In this document: positions 33,796 through 43,536 of the stretch, in pieces
Numbering within the stretch: the stretch's first letter is position 1
Layout: every line of letters starts with the position of its first letter
NCBI RefSeq assembly: GCF_030717945.1
Contig: NZ_JAVAIM010000001.1
Span: 1,301,131-1,365,130 of the forward strand
Reading direction: 5' to 3'
DNA from: Qipengyuania profundimaris
GTDB lineage: Bacteria > Pseudomonadota > Alphaproteobacteria > Sphingomonadales > Sphingomonadaceae
DNA: 64,000 nt
The notes under the pieces: model-generated
Told to the model about the DNA's origin: nothing
Seen by the model: the letters and a program-made list of their open reading frames with translations, nothing else
The model's database searches: none
Position numbers and translations under genes: made by a program

Positions 33796-34989
33796 ATGCG
33801 CGAGCAGATACTCGGACTTATTACACCTGCCATGGCATTGATTTTCATGGCGATGTTTCTCGTGCTGTGGAAGCGCGGGAACATGGGGTCCTATGTGCTC
33901 GGCTTTGCGGCCGCCTATTTCTGCCTCGGTCTCGGTTTCCTGGTCACGCATCTCGTGCCCGATCCGGGGGCGTTCTACGTTTTTCACGCGACGCAGGTGC
34001 TCTATACGTTGGGCACGGGCGCTCTGATCTGGGCAGCGGCGAAGCGGGTGGGGCAGCATGTCTCGATCCGGGCATTAGTCGTCGTCTATGCCGTCTCCGC
34101 TCTCACGCTTGCCGCCGCGATATCCCTGTCAGACGATACCGGCCCGCGGCTCTATATCGTCAATACAGGTTATGGCGTGATGATGGTTATCGGAACGATG
34201 GCGCTGTTCAACGTGCAGCGGCGCAATGCGATCGACACGCTGATCGCGGTGCTGTTCGCTTTCGCGGCCGTCAATTTTCTCGTCCGGCCGGTGCTGACGC
34301 TGATCATCGCGGGCGGGTCGGACGCATCGGCCTATCGCGAATCCATCTATTACTCGGTGCTGAGCGTGGCGGTGACGGTCGCCTCGCTGATGACCGGCGT
34401 GGCCCTGATCGGGGCCTGCGCATGGGACATGGTGATAGCCGAGCGTGAGCGCGGGGAACGCGATATGCTGACCGGTCTGCGCGCGCGCCGGGCCTTCGAG
34501 CAGGACGCAATCGCGATTATCGACCGGGCCAAGCAGGAAGGCGTACCGGTGGGGCTGGTGGTCGCCGATATCGATCACTTCAAGGCGGTGAACGACGTCT
34601 ACGGCCACCAGGTCGGCGACAAGGCGATCGCGGCGTTCGGCGGCGTCATTGCCGACATGATCCGCAACAGCGACATCGCCGGGCGCATTGGCGGCGAGGA
34701 GTTCTGTATCCTCGCATGGAATTGCGACGGCGAAAAAGCGGAGGCGATGGCGGAGCGCGTCCGTCGGCGTTTCTCGGAGACGGCGGTGCCGGGCATGCCG
34801 AGCAACAACCGCCTGTCCGCCAGCTTCGGCGTTGCCGGGCGCGAGGCGGGCGAGGGCTATGGCAAACTGTTCGCGCGCGCCGATGCCGAGCTTTACCGCG
34901 CCAAGGAAAGCGGTCGCAACCGCGTCTGCCGCGAGGAGAAGGCGAACGTCGTGACAGAGTTCAGGCCGAAGGATGCCCAGCGCGCATGA
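33796..34989 (+). CDS. Diguanylate cyclase with seven-helix membrane sensor
   Basis: A 397-residue enzyme that makes cyclic di-GMP from two GTP. Residues 1-215 contain about seven hydrophobic helices forming a membrane sensor of unknown ligand. The GGDEF domain follows (DMLTGLRARRAFEQDA), with the active-site GGEEF at 299-303 and the product-inhibition I-site RxxD as R290-D293, five residues before it, so it should be both active and feedback-inhibited. The end overlaps the convergent MATE gene by 29 bases. Confidence 0.92.
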   Translation: MREQILGLITPAMALIFMAMFLVLWKRGNMGSYVLGFAAAYFCLGLGFLVTHLVPDPGAFYVFHATQVLYTLGTGALIWAAAKRVGQHVSIRALVVVYAVSALTLAAAISLSDDTGPRLYIVNTGYGVMMVIGTMALFNVQRRNAIDTLIAVLFAFAAVNFLVRPVLTLIIAGGSDASAYRESIYYSVLSVAVTVASLMTGVALIGACAWDMVIAERERGERDMLTGLRARRAFEQDAIAIIDRAKQEGVPVGLVVADIDHFKAVNDVYGHQVGDKAIAAFGGVIADMIRNSDIAGRIGGEEFCILAWNCDGEKAEAMAERVRRRFSETAVPGMPSNNRLSASFGVAGREAGEGYGKLFARADAELYRAKESGRNRVCREEKANVVTEFRPKDAQRA

Positions 34990-36304
34990 GCCGCGGTATC
35001 AGGGCCAGCTGCAGCATCGCTCTGAGCGCTAGAAACGCCACGAAAGACAGCCACAAGCCGTCATTTCCCAGCGGCCAGGTCAGCCACAGCAATAGCGCAT
35101 AACCCACGGACGCTCCTGCCATGCTGAGCAGCAGGGCGCGCGTCCAGCTGGCTCCGACGAACACGCCATCGAGCACGAACCCGGCGACGCCTGCGAAAGG
35201 TATGACCACCAGCCATGGCACGAGAGCTCGGGCCTCGACCGCCACTGCCTCGGTCGCTGCAAAGGATTCGAGGATCCAATCGCCGGCCAGGGCGAAGCCT
35301 CCGGCGAGTATGGTCGCGACACCAAGCCCGCGCAGCAGGATAGCGCGCATGTAGGCGAGGAAACCGTCGCGGTCGTCCTCGCCATGCCGCTCGCCATTGA
35401 GTACCTGCGCCGCATTCTCGAACCCGTCGAGCAAAAGCGCAGAGAACACGAACAGCTGGTAAAGAATGCCGTTGGCAGCCAACACAGCCGCGCCGCGCTC
35501 CGCGCCAAGCCGCGTGAGGGCCGAGATCGCGACCATCAGGATCACCGTCCGCAGGAACAGATCGCGGTTGACGGAAAGAAAGGGCTTTAGCGCCTTAAGC
35601 GAGATCGAAGCTCGGTCACGGACTGCATCGCGAAGGTCCGATCCGGCGAGTGCGACGACGATTGCGACGCAAGCAGCCAGCTTGGCGAATTCCGCGATAA
35701 AGCTGGACCAGCCGATCCCGGCGATCCCCCAGTCGAGCCCCAGGGCCAACCACAGCCCGAGCGCAACGTTGAGCAGGTTGTAGGCCACCTCGATCGCCAG
35801 CACCGTTTTCATCCGCCGCCGTCCGACGAGGAAACCGACCATGGCGAAATTGGCCAGCACTGCGGGGGCGCTCCAGTAGCGGATGTCGGCATAGATCACG
35901 GCCGCAGTGCGAACCTCACCTTGTGCGCCCAGCGCGTCGAGCAGTGCAGGCAGCAGGATCGGCTTGGCTATGAGCAGAACCGCGGCGATGGCGAGGCCGA
36001 CCACCAGCCCGCGGATCAGCACGGCGACCTGCTCCGTCGGACCCGACCGAGTGCCGGCTTGCGCGACGAGGCCGGTCGTGCCGGTCTTGAGGAAATTCAT
36101 CACCGTGAACAGCGCGGCGAACAGCTTGGCCCCGACATCGACCGCACCTTGTGTCGGGGCATCGCCAAGCTGGCCGACGATCCACATATCGCCGATTCCG
36201 ATCAGGGCAGTCGCGACATTCGTGACCATCGCGGGCAGGGCGATGGCCCAGATCGCGAGGATCGCCGTCCGATCGAGTTTGGCAGGTGTCGATGTCGCGC
36301 TCAC
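34961..36304 (-). CDS. MATE-family efflux transporter
   Basis: A roughly 447-residue, twelve-helix multidrug and toxin extrusion transporter. LDRTAILAIWAIALPAMVTNVATALIGIGDMWIVGQLG is the typical first helix and loop; GLDWGIAGIGWSSFIAEF and GLVAQAGTRSG are also family-like. The start is unsure: a GTG at 36304 (VSATSTPAK) gives a normal length, and a GTG at 36373 in the same frame would extend it across the divergent GST start. Substrate unknown. Confidence 0.85.
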   Translation of the reverse strand: MSATSTPAKLDRTAILAIWAIALPAMVTNVATALIGIGDMWIVGQLGDAPTQGAVDVGAKLFAALFTVMNFLKTGTTGLVAQAGTRSGPTEQVAVLIRGLVVGLAIAAVLLIAKPILLPALLDALGAQGEVRTAAVIYADIRYWSAPAVLANFAMVGFLVGRRRMKTVLAIEVAYNLLNVALGLWLALGLDWGIAGIGWSSFIAEFAKLAACVAIVVALAGSDLRDAVRDRASISLKALKPFLSVNRDLFLRTVILMVAISALTRLGAERGAAVLAANGILYQLFVFSALLLDGFENAAQVLNGERHGEDDRDGFLAYMRAILLRGLGVATILAGGFALAGDWILESFAATEAVAVEARALVPWLVVIPFAGVAGFVLDGVFVGASWTRALLLSMAGASVGYALLLWLTWPLGNDGLWLSFVAFLALRAMLQLALIPRLMRAGHPSA

Positions 36305-36365
36305 CGGAACTTGAGACAGGAGCGGGCCATTGAACGCAAGACCACCGAAACCCGAGGACGATAAA

Positions 36366-36989
36366 ATGCCCACACTTTACACGATGCCCGGCACTTGTGC
36401 CCTTGCCACCAATATCGCGGTCGCGTGGCTGGATGCTCCGATCGAGGTCGAGAACATGGCCTATGGCGACCAAAAGAAGGACGAGTATCTTGCGATCAAT
36501 CCCAAGGGCAAGGTGCCTGCCGTCGCGTTCGAAGATGGCGACGTCCTGACCGAGGCCGCAGCGATCCTGAGCTGGCTCGGCGCGGAATACGGCACCGAGG
36601 GCTATGCACGCGACAAGGTATTGGGGCGCAAGGAAGCCGAGGCGCTATCTTACCTCACAAGTGAAGTGCATGCCGATTTCGGACCGCATTTCGCCGCAAA
36701 GACCTACGCTGAGAGCAAGGATGCGCAAGACGAGGTGAAGGCTGCGGCTTACGACAAACTGCGCAAGCATTTCGATCGGCTGGAGGCCAATTTCGAAGAG
36801 TCGGATGGTGACTGGTATCTATTGGATCGCAGCTTCGCCGATGCCTATCTCTATGTCGTCACGCGGTGGATCGAGCAGACCCCGCTGTCGATCGACGACT
36901 ACCCGACCTTGCGGTCGTTCCGCGATCGGATCCAGCAGGACGATGGAGTCAAGTTGGCACTCGCACGGCAGGACATGAAGCCAGTTTAA
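36366..36989 (+). CDS. Glutathione S-transferase (beta-like)
   Basis: A 207-residue GST. The thioredoxin-like N-terminal domain has PTLYTMPGTCALATNIA with Cys at residue 11, as in beta-class bacterial enzymes, and KGKVPAVAFEDGDVLTEAAAIL for glutathione binding. The helical C-terminal domain has WYLLDRSFADAYLYVVTRW. It conjugates or reduces substrates with glutathione in the cytosol. It diverges from the MATE pump; with the glutathione pathway genes elsewhere it suggests stress detoxification. Confidence 0.9.
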   Translation: MPTLYTMPGTCALATNIAVAWLDAPIEVENMAYGDQKKDEYLAINPKGKVPAVAFEDGDVLTEAAAILSWLGAEYGTEGYARDKVLGRKEAEALSYLTSEVHADFGPHFAAKTYAESKDAQDEVKAAAYDKLRKHFDRLEANFEESDGDWYLLDRSFADAYLYVVTRWIEQTPLSIDDYPTLRSFRDRIQQDDGVKLALARQDMKPV

Positions 36990-37082
36990 CATGCGTGGGA
37001 TCTCGCAATCCTGCCATACATTGAACGCAGCTGGTTCCTGACCGAAGCCGATGGGTATGGCGCGCAGAATTCGGAAAGTCTT

Positions 37083-37208
37083 CTACGATGGCATGATCCA
37101 CCAGCGGATGAGGCTCGCGACTACTCCGAGCACCGCAACACTGCCTGACCAGATCGCTGCCATCCACGCGAGGCGCTTCCAAAGCGGCGCGGAAGGTTCG
37201 CCGGGCAT
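37083..37208 (-). CDS. DUF2474-type small subunit of bd/CIO oxidase
   Basis: A 41-residue single-helix protein: PLWKRLAWMAAIWSGSVAV leads into LGVVASLIRWW. Such DUF2474 proteins follow cydB in cyanide-insensitive oxidase operons and parallel CydX in stabilising the complex. Its ATG shares one base with the cydB stop (TGATG). It is short and easily missed, but position and sequence agree. Confidence 0.85.
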   Translation of the reverse strand: MPGEPSAPLWKRLAWMAAIWSGSVAVLGVVASLIRWWIMPS

Positions 37209-38203
37209 CAATGGTAGCCCTCGTGGCCGACTTTGCCGCGGAACACCCAGTACGCCCACGCCGTGTAAGCGATGATCAACGGCATGGTAATCGCTACGCC
37301 CACGAGCATGAAAATCTGGCTCCGTTCGGGAGCAGCTGCATCCCAGATCGTTATTCCGGGCGGGACAACATAAGGCCACATTGTCACCCCGAGGCCCGCC
37401 ATACCGAAGAAGAAGAGCGCGATCGACAGCCAGAACGGCTTGCTGTGCCGCTCTGTCTTCAAAGTGCGCAGAAGGGAAATTGCAATAGCGGCCGTGATGA
37501 TCGGCACAGGCGCTGCGAAATAGATTTCCGGTGCCGTCATCCAGCGTGCTGCGTATTCGGCGTTCAGAAAGACGTTGTAGAGACTTACGGCGCCCATCAG
37601 GACCAAAGTCGCCCATGCAGCGCGGATGCCCAGATTTCGCGCATGAGCCTGGCCTTCGCCGTCCAGCTTCCATACCAGCCAGGTTGCTCCCAAGAGAGCA
37701 TAACCGGCCACTGTGCCGATCCCGGTCAGGAGAGTGTAGGGCGTAAGCCAGTCGAACCAGCTTCCCGCATAACTCCGGTCGACGACCTCAACACCTTGGA
37801 GGAGCGCTCCCAGCGTCATACCCTGGGCCATAGCGGCGACAAGCGAGCCACCGGTGAACGCAGCGTCCCACAGCCTACGGTGCGACGGATCGCGCCAGCG
37901 ATATTCGAATGCGACGCCGCGGAAGACAAGGCCGAGCAGCATGGCGATGACAAGGGGGTATGTGGCTGGCAGCACTACCGAGTAGGCGAGTGGGAAAGCA
38001 GCGAAAAGCCCGCCTCCTCCCAATACTAGCCAAGTTTCGTTGCCATCCCAAACCGGTGCGATGGAATTCATCGCCCTATCTCTCTCAGGGCCAACCTCGA
38101 ATGTCGGGAAAAGAATTCCGATGCCGAGATCGAACCCGTCCATCACGACATAAGCGAAGACGGCGAAGGCAATAATGAAGGCCCAGATTACGGTTAGGTC
38201 CAT
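37208..38203 (-). CDS. cydB: Cytochrome bd-type ubiquinol oxidase subunit II
   Basis: A 331-residue eight- to nine-helix membrane subunit that pairs with CydA to reduce oxygen with quinol. WAFIIAFAVFAYVVMDGFDLGIGIL, WDGNETWLVLGGGGLFAAFP and LRGVAFEYR-like FRGVAFEYRWRD are family hallmarks. AAGGAGG precedes the ATG at 38203, which shares one base with the cydA stop. Together with the DUF2474 gene it indicates the cyanide-insensitive subtype. Confidence 0.94.
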   Translation of the reverse strand: MDLTVIWAFIIAFAVFAYVVMDGFDLGIGILFPTFEVGPERDRAMNSIAPVWDGNETWLVLGGGGLFAAFPLAYSVVLPATYPLVIAMLLGLVFRGVAFEYRWRDPSHRRLWDAAFTGGSLVAAMAQGMTLGALLQGVEVVDRSYAGSWFDWLTPYTLLTGIGTVAGYALLGATWLVWKLDGEGQAHARNLGIRAAWATLVLMGAVSLYNVFLNAEYAARWMTAPEIYFAAPVPIITAAIAISLLRTLKTERHSKPFWLSIALFFFGMAGLGVTMWPYVVPPGITIWDAAAPERSQIFMLVGVAITMPLIIAYTAWAYWVFRGKVGHEGYH

Positions 38204-39657
38204 CAAAGGTCCTCCTTGTGTTCGATGTCGACAAGGGCCTGATCGGTCTGGTCCGTCGGGTCCTGGGTCGGCCCCGGCGTGATACCCGCCGTCCTGATCG
38301 GGCCGGTATCTCCCCGCTTGACACCCGTTTCGTGCGCATGCGGCGGTTTGTGCATAAGGTGCAGGATATACCAGACACCCGCGCCGAAAACCGCGAAGTA
38401 GACCGCGACGAAGGCAAGCAGGGACGTCGCGACGGCTGGGGCATCGAGCGGACTGGCCGCATCGGCCGTTCGCATCAGATTATAGATTACGTAAGGCTGG
38501 CGCCCCACTTCCGTTGTGATCCATCCGGCGATGACGGCTACGAAGCCCGACGGTGCCATGGCCAGCGCCGACCTGTGCAGCCAAGTCCAGTCGTAAAGCC
38601 TTTTGCGCATGCGTGCGACCAAGCTCCATAGCCCCACGCCGAGCATGGCGAACCCGATACCGATCATTATACGGAACGACCAGAACACGATGGCGACCGG
38701 CGGTTGTTCATTGTCCGGAATGGTGTCGAGCCCGGCCAGTGGCGCATCCGGGTCATGTTTCAGAATGAGGCTGGAAAGCTTGGGAATGCCGAAGGCGTAT
38801 TCCAGCTTCTGTTCTTCATCGTTCGGAATTCCAAACAGATAGAGCGGCGCACCGTCGGGGTAACTGTCATAGTGCCCTTCCATCGCCATGACTTTCTGCG
38901 GCTGGTACTCCAGCGTGTTGAGGCCGTGCATGTCTCCGGCGAAAATCTGCACCGGCACGACCAGGGCGGCCATCCACATTGCCATCGAGAACATCTTGCG
39001 CGCATGCAAGTTGGCTCGATCCTTGAGCAGATGCCACGCCCCCACACCGCCGACCACGAATGCGGTTGTCAGATATGCCGCGAGCACCGTGTGGACCAAC
39101 CGATAGGGGAAACTGGGATTGAAGATGATCTCCAGCCAGCTGTCGCCGGGGAGATACTGCCCGTTGGCCCCCATTTCGAAGCCGGTCGGCGTGTGCATCC
39201 AGCTGTTTACCGAAAGGATCCAGAAAGCGCTGATGAAGGTGCCGATGGCGACCATCAGGGTGGCCGCAAAGTGCAGCTTTCTTCCCACCCGCTCCATTCC
39301 GAACAGCATGACGCCGAGGAATCCTGCTTCCAGAAAGAAAGCGGTTAACACCTCATAAGCCATGAGCGGGCCGATCACGGGCCCGGCTACATCGGAAAAC
39401 ACCGACCAGTTCGTGCCGAATTGGTAGGACATGACGATCCCACTCACGACGCCCATGGCGAACGCGATCGCGAAGATCTTCAACCAGTATTTGAAGAGAT
39501 CGAGGTAGATCGGTTTGCCCGTCTTGAGCCAGAGCCCTTCCAGCACGGCCAGATAGCTCGCCAATCCGATCGAAAAAGCCGGAAAGATAAAGTGGAAGCT
39601 CACCGTGAAGGCGAACTGAATACGGGCCAGCAGGATTGCATCGAGTTGGTCGAACAT
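38203..39657 (-). CDS. cydA: Cytochrome bd-type ubiquinol oxidase subunit I
   Basis: A 484-residue subunit carrying the hemes and the quinol site. IQFAFTVSFHFIFPAFSIG holds the first heme His (residue 22), ADMHGLNTLEYQPQKVMAMEGH lies near the quinol site, and the GRQPW motif reads GRQPY here. The short Q-loop and the DUF2474 partner suggest a cyanide- and sulfide-insensitive oxidase, which fits the adjacent sulfur cluster. First gene of cydA-cydB-DUF2474. Confidence 0.94.
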   Translation of the reverse strand: MFDQLDAILLARIQFAFTVSFHFIFPAFSIGLASYLAVLEGLWLKTGKPIYLDLFKYWLKIFAIAFAMGVVSGIVMSYQFGTNWSVFSDVAGPVIGPLMAYEVLTAFFLEAGFLGVMLFGMERVGRKLHFAATLMVAIGTFISAFWILSVNSWMHTPTGFEMGANGQYLPGDSWLEIIFNPSFPYRLVHTVLAAYLTTAFVVGGVGAWHLLKDRANLHARKMFSMAMWMAALVVPVQIFAGDMHGLNTLEYQPQKVMAMEGHYDSYPDGAPLYLFGIPNDEEQKLEYAFGIPKLSSLILKHDPDAPLAGLDTIPDNEQPPVAIVFWSFRIMIGIGFAMLGVGLWSLVARMRKRLYDWTWLHRSALAMAPSGFVAVIAGWITTEVGRQPYVIYNLMRTADAASPLDAPAVATSLLAFVAVYFAVFGAGVWYILHLMHKPPHAHETGVKRGDTGPIRTAGITPGPTQDPTDQTDQALVDIEHKEDL

Positions 39658-39767
39658 GATCTTACTCTAGGCCTTTTGCCTGAGGCGAGTGGTGCGAAAT
39701 TGGCACCGCCTGTTCGGCTGCTTACAACGCGCAGACCGCGCAACGCCGATTGTCGGGCAGGCTACCA

Positions 39768-41522
39768 TCAGATCTGCCCTCTTGCGAGATCGTGGGGTTG
39801 AAGATCGCTGTCCCCATTATCGCGAAGCGCATCGGCAAAAGCCCGAGCTTGCGAAAGGTACACCTTGCCGCCCAAATCTTCGACGAAGTGTGTGCGTTCG
39901 AGTTTGTCCATGACGGGACCTTTCACCTCCGACAGGTGCAATTTGATGCCGCCATCCTCCAGTCGGTGGTTGATCGCTTCCAGACTTTCCAGACCGGATG
40001 CGTCGATAGCATTCACGGCGCTGCACATCAGGATAACGTGATGCAGTTCGGGGTGGTCGGCGACCTCCTCCATTACGAATTCCTCGAGCCAATGGGCATT
40101 GAGATAGGTCAGGCTTTCGTCGATGCGGATGGAAAGGATATGCGGATCGGTGAAGACCGCATGGCGTTCGATATTGCGAAAATGCTCGGTTTCGGGAACG
40201 CGCCCAACGATTGCAGCATGTGGGCGCGATGCCCTCCACAGGTAAAGCAGCAACCCCACACCGACCCCCGCAATGACGCCTACCTCGACCCCGGCCAGTA
40301 GCGTCATGCCGATCGTGGCGATATGCGCGGCGAAATCGGCTTTCGAATAGCGCCACAGCCGCCCCGGAGTTTTTAGATCCACCAGGCTGAGGACAGCCAC
40401 GATGATCGTAGCAGCCAAGGTGGCGACCGGTAGTGAAGAGAGCAAAGGCGTCAGGAACAGCGAAGCGAGCGCTATTCCGACGGCGGTGAATGCGCCGGCC
40501 GCAGGCGTTTCTGCCCCGGCATCGAAGTTGACTGCGGAGCGCGCGAAGCCGCCCGTAACCGGGTATCCACCGGAAAATGCACTGGCGATATTGGCGGCGC
40601 CAAGTCCGACCAACTCCTGGTCGGGCGAGATACGCTGCCGGCGTTTCGCTGCGAGCGTTCTGGCAACGGACACGCTTTCGACAAAGCCGATGATCGAGAT
40701 GAGTAGGGCGGGCACCCAAAGCTGTTCGATCAAATCGAGGTCGGTCGATGGGACTGCAAAGGGCGGTAGCCCTTGGGGAACTTCGCCCACCAGCGCGACC
40801 CCGCGTTCTTCGAGCTTGAATATTATCGCAGCGATGATGGTCAGCATGACAGCGACGACAGGCCCGGCTTTCGCCGTGATGTCTGCTGCTCTGGGCCGGA
40901 GTCCGAACCGCTCCAGCGCGGGTTTGGCTTCGCTGCGCACCCAGAAAAGAAAAAGCGTTACGGGTATGCCGATAGCCAGTGTCCAAGCGTTCGTCCCGTC
41001 CAGAGCAGACCCGAGCGACCCCAGCAATGCAGGCCAGTTGTCACCGTCGGCCCGGATACCGAGGATGTGTTTCAGCTGGCTCGTGGCAATCAGCAATCCG
41101 CTGGCGGTAATGAAGCCGCTCACAACCGGGTGAGACAGCAGGTTCGCGAGGAACCCTGCTCGCAATAGTCCAAGAACAGCGAGCATGATGCCGGAAAGGG
41201 CTGCAAGAGTGATTGCGGCCTCCAGATATTCTGCCGTTCCCTGCGCTGCTACCGCTCCAGCGGCGCTTGCCGTCATCAGACTGATGACGGCCACCGGGCC
41301 AACGGCAAGCGTTCGGCTGGTGCCGAAAATCGCATAGGCGACCAAAGGTAGGATCGACGCGTAAAGTCCTATTACTGGTGGCAGACCCGCAAGCAACGCA
41401 TAGGCAAGGCTTTGCGGGATCAGCATGATCGTTACGATCGATGCAGCAACCAGATCATTGGTGAGAACCGCCCCGTTGTAAGTCCGGCCCCACTCGAGAA
41501 TAGGCAAATATCGCTTCAGCAT
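39768..41522 (-). CDS. SulP-family anion transporter with STAS domain
   Basis: A 584-residue inner-membrane protein of the SLC26/SulP family. About twelve hydrophobic helices start with LVAASIVTIMLIPQSLAYALLAGLPPVIGLYAS, the SulP signature, and include GFVESVSVARTLAAKRRQRISPDQELVGLGAANI. A C-terminal STAS domain occupies about residues 440-570 (ILSIRIDESLTYLNA, HVILMCSAVNAIDASGLESLE). Sulfate or bicarbonate are the usual substrates. The location next to sulfur genes favours sulfate or sulfite, by inference. No strong ribosome site was seen at the ATG. Confidence 0.88.
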   Translation of the reverse strand: MLKRYLPILEWGRTYNGAVLTNDLVAASIVTIMLIPQSLAYALLAGLPPVIGLYASILPLVAYAIFGTSRTLAVGPVAVISLMTASAAGAVAAQGTAEYLEAAITLAALSGIMLAVLGLLRAGFLANLLSHPVVSGFITASGLLIATSQLKHILGIRADGDNWPALLGSLGSALDGTNAWTLAIGIPVTLFLFWVRSEAKPALERFGLRPRAADITAKAGPVVAVMLTIIAAIIFKLEERGVALVGEVPQGLPPFAVPSTDLDLIEQLWVPALLISIIGFVESVSVARTLAAKRRQRISPDQELVGLGAANIASAFSGGYPVTGGFARSAVNFDAGAETPAAGAFTAVGIALASLFLTPLLSSLPVATLAATIIVAVLSLVDLKTPGRLWRYSKADFAAHIATIGMTLLAGVEVGVIAGVGVGLLLYLWRASRPHAAIVGRVPETEHFRNIERHAVFTDPHILSIRIDESLTYLNAHWLEEFVMEEVADHPELHHVILMCSAVNAIDASGLESLEAINHRLEDGGIKLHLSEVKGPVMDKLERTHFVEDLGGKVYLSQARAFADALRDNGDSDLQPHDLARGQI

Positions 41523-41529
41523 AATTCGG

Positions 41530-41715
41530 TTACGCCATCGCAGACGAGCGGGCCTGATGCCGTCGAGCAACCGCTCGGAGAAACCGGTCGGCTACCCCAC
41601 CACCAGCGCGGTTTTCCATCATGGACCTGATCCCCAGACCCACGATTTCCGACACATCTTCGGATCGGAACTCGCCAGTGACCGAAACGCGATCCGGAGG
41701 TTTGGTGATCTCTAT
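41530..41715 (-). pseudogene. DUF442 (TIGR01244-like) gene fragment, start codon ATA and early stop
   Basis: On the minus strand an open stretch of 61 codons begins ATA GAG ATC ACC and reads EITKPPDRVSVTGEFRSED then VSEIVGLGIRSMMENR, matching the first ~45 residues of DUF442 / TIGR01244 sulfurtransferase-phosphatase domains (typical ...RLSVTGQ...EDV...GFRS...NRPDGE). There is no ATG where one is expected, only ATA. The rest diverges and stops before the catalytic Cys loop. In Blh proteins this domain is fused to the metallo-hydrolase encoded three genes upstream. I read it as a decayed member of the sulfur operon. Confidence 0.5.
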
Positions 41716-41730
41716 GCAAGGAGCGCTTTT

Positions 41731-42141
41731 CTAGGCCTTCAACGCGATGCGATGAGCTGCAACGCCCACGGCCATCGATCCGACAAACACCAGCGCAGGT
41801 ATCGGAGAGGTCGCCAAAGACGAGATGGCCGGTCCGGGACAAAGCCCTGCCAGTCCCCAACCGATGCCGAAGAGCGCCGAGCCACCGATCAGCTTGCCGT
41901 CAAAAAGTCGGGTGCCGGGAAGGTTGAACTCTTCTCCGACCATTGGCGCCGACATCCTTCGCTGAATGAACCAGGCGACAGCCATTACGAGAACGGCGCC
42001 ACCCATGACGAAAGCAAGGGTCGGATCCCAGTCACCGAAAATATCGAGAAAGCCGCGGACACGGGCCGGGTTCATCATACCGGACAAAGCGAGCCCGAAG
42101 CCGAAGATCGATCCTGAAAGCAAGGTAAAGAGGAAACGCAT
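41731..42141 (-). CDS. YeeE/YedE-family sulfur transporter half (DUF6691-like)
   Basis: A 136-residue membrane protein with about four helices: [38 protein letters not shown] is the signature start, and [25 protein letters not shown] contains the conserved Cys of the half-transporter. Together with the upstream half it would form one YeeE/YedE unit, which imports thiosulfate or related sulfane sulfur. Its ATG shares one base with the stop of the upstream gene. Confidence 0.88.
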   Translation of the reverse strand: MRFLFTLLSGSIFGFGLALSGMMNPARVRGFLDIFGDWDPTLAFVMGGAVLVMAVAWFIQRRMSAPMVGEEFNLPGTRLFDGKLIGGSALFGIGWGLAGLCPGPAISSLATSPIPALVFVGSMAVGVAAHRIALKA

Positions 42142-42587
42142 CACCATGCACCTTCCAGAGCGTTGACTATGGCCACGGTTGCCACACCGGCAGCAATGAA
42201 AGTTGCCGTTGCCACAAGCGACCGGGGAGAAAGCCGCGACATGCCGCATACCCCGTGGCCGCTGGTGCAGCCGGAGCCCAGGCGAGTGCCGAAACCAACC
42301 AGAGTGCCCCCGGCGATTAGCAAGCCTAGACCTGGGGGGAACCTTGCTTCGATAGGCCCAATGGCAGCCTGAAACGCGACTGCTCCTAGAATGAGGCCGA
42401 CAATGAATAGCGCAGCGATCGGCCAGGGAGGGCTCCCTCCCTCGATCGCAGTGGCACGGGCAAACATGCCGGAGACACCGGCAATACGGCCAAGTCCAAG
42501 CAACATGATAGCAGCTGCCAGACCGATCAGCACACCCCCGAGCAATCCTTCGAGTGGCTGGGCCTCTGGAAAACCTGGCAGCATCAT
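42141..42587 (-). CDS. YeeE/YedE-family sulfur transporter half
   Basis: A 148-residue membrane protein with about four helices. [26 protein letters not shown] is the family's Cys-bearing motif, which relays thiosulfate sulfur through the pore in characterised members. It begins with ATGATG overlapping the stop of the metallo-hydrolase gene, and its stop overlaps the start of the second half, so all three are translationally coupled. Confidence 0.9.
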   Translation of the reverse strand: MMLPGFPEAQPLEGLLGGVLIGLAAAIMLLGLGRIAGVSGMFARATAIEGGSPPWPIAALFIVGLILGAVAFQAAIGPIEARFPPGLGLLIAGGTLVGFGTRLGSGCTSGHGVCGMSRLSPRSLVATATFIAAGVATVAIVNALEGAW

Positions 42588-43516
42588 ACGGCGTTCACCG
42601 GGATCTTGATGTAAGACACCCCGTTATCTTCCGGGTCCGGCAAGCGTCCGCCACGGATGTTGACCTGGACGCTCGGCATGATGAGGGTAGGCATGGCGAG
42701 GGTCTTGTCGCGGCTGGTCCGCATTTCGACGAACTCTGCCTCGGTCACTCCGTCCTTTACATGGACATTGCCTTCTCTCTGCTGCTTGACTGTCGTTTCC
42801 CATGCGTAGTCGTCTCGGCCGGGCGCCTTGTAATCGTGGCAGAGAAACAGGCGTGTTTCGTCGGGAAGCGACAGAAGTCTCCTGATCGAACGAAACAGCT
42901 GTCCAGCGTCACCACCGGGAAAATCCGCGCGGGCCGTGCCGAAATCGGGCATGAAGATCGTATCCCCGACGAAGGCCGCATCACCGATAATGAAAGCCAT
43001 GTCGGCGGGCGTGTGCCCCGGCACGTGCAGGGCTATGCCTTCGAGCTTGCCGAGGGCGAACTTTTCGCCGTCCTCGAAAAGGTGGTCGAACTGCGAACCG
43101 TCGCGTTCGAAATCCGTGCCTGCGTTGAAGAGCTTGCCGAACACTTCCTGGACGCGGATGATATCCTTGCCGATAGCCAGCTTGCCTCCCACACGCTCCT
43201 GCAAATACGGGGCGGCAGAGATATGATCGGCATGAGCATGCGTCTCGATCAGCCAATTCACTTTCAGCTTTTTGGTATTTACGTATTCGACAACTAGATC
43301 GGCGGATCCATGAGAGGTGCGGCCCGATGCTGCCTCGAAGTCGAGAACCGAGTCGATGATGGCCGCTTCGGAGCTTTCCGGATCGTGTACGACATAGCTT
43401 ACCGTGTTGGTCGCTTCGTCGAAAAAGCCCGCAATACTTGGCCGCGCCGTTTCATCGTCGACGGCGCGCCTCACTTGGTCTTGCGCACGGGAGAGGGCCG
43501 CATCAGAAGCACTCAT
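42584..43516 (-). CDS. ETHE1/Blh-like metallo-beta-lactamase-fold persulfide dioxygenase
   Basis: A 310-residue metallo-hydrolase fold. The metal motif is ETHAHADHISAA; LHVPGHTPADMAF and AFVGDTIFMPDFGTARADFPGGDA carry further ligands, and LCHDYK the last His. The DFGTARADF segment is typical of ETHE1/Blh persulfide dioxygenases, which oxidise glutathione persulfide to sulfite. First gene of the coupled set with the YeeE halves, and divergent from the peroxiredoxin-ArsR pair. It lacks the N-terminal DUF442 domain of Blh, a piece of which survives at 41530-41715. Confidence 0.9.
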   Translation of the reverse strand: MSASDAALSRAQDQVRRAVDDETARPSIAGFFDEATNTVSYVVHDPESSEAAIIDSVLDFEAASGRTSHGSADLVVEYVNTKKLKVNWLIETHAHADHISAAPYLQERVGGKLAIGKDIIRVQEVFGKLFNAGTDFERDGSQFDHLFEDGEKFALGKLEGIALHVPGHTPADMAFIIGDAAFVGDTIFMPDFGTARADFPGGDAGQLFRSIRRLLSLPDETRLFLCHDYKAPGRDDYAWETTVKQQREGNVHVKDGVTEAEFVEMRTSRDKTLAMPTLIMPSVQVNIRGGRLPDPEDNGVSYIKIPVNAV

Positions 43517-43536
43517 GGCGATATCCTATTATCAAT

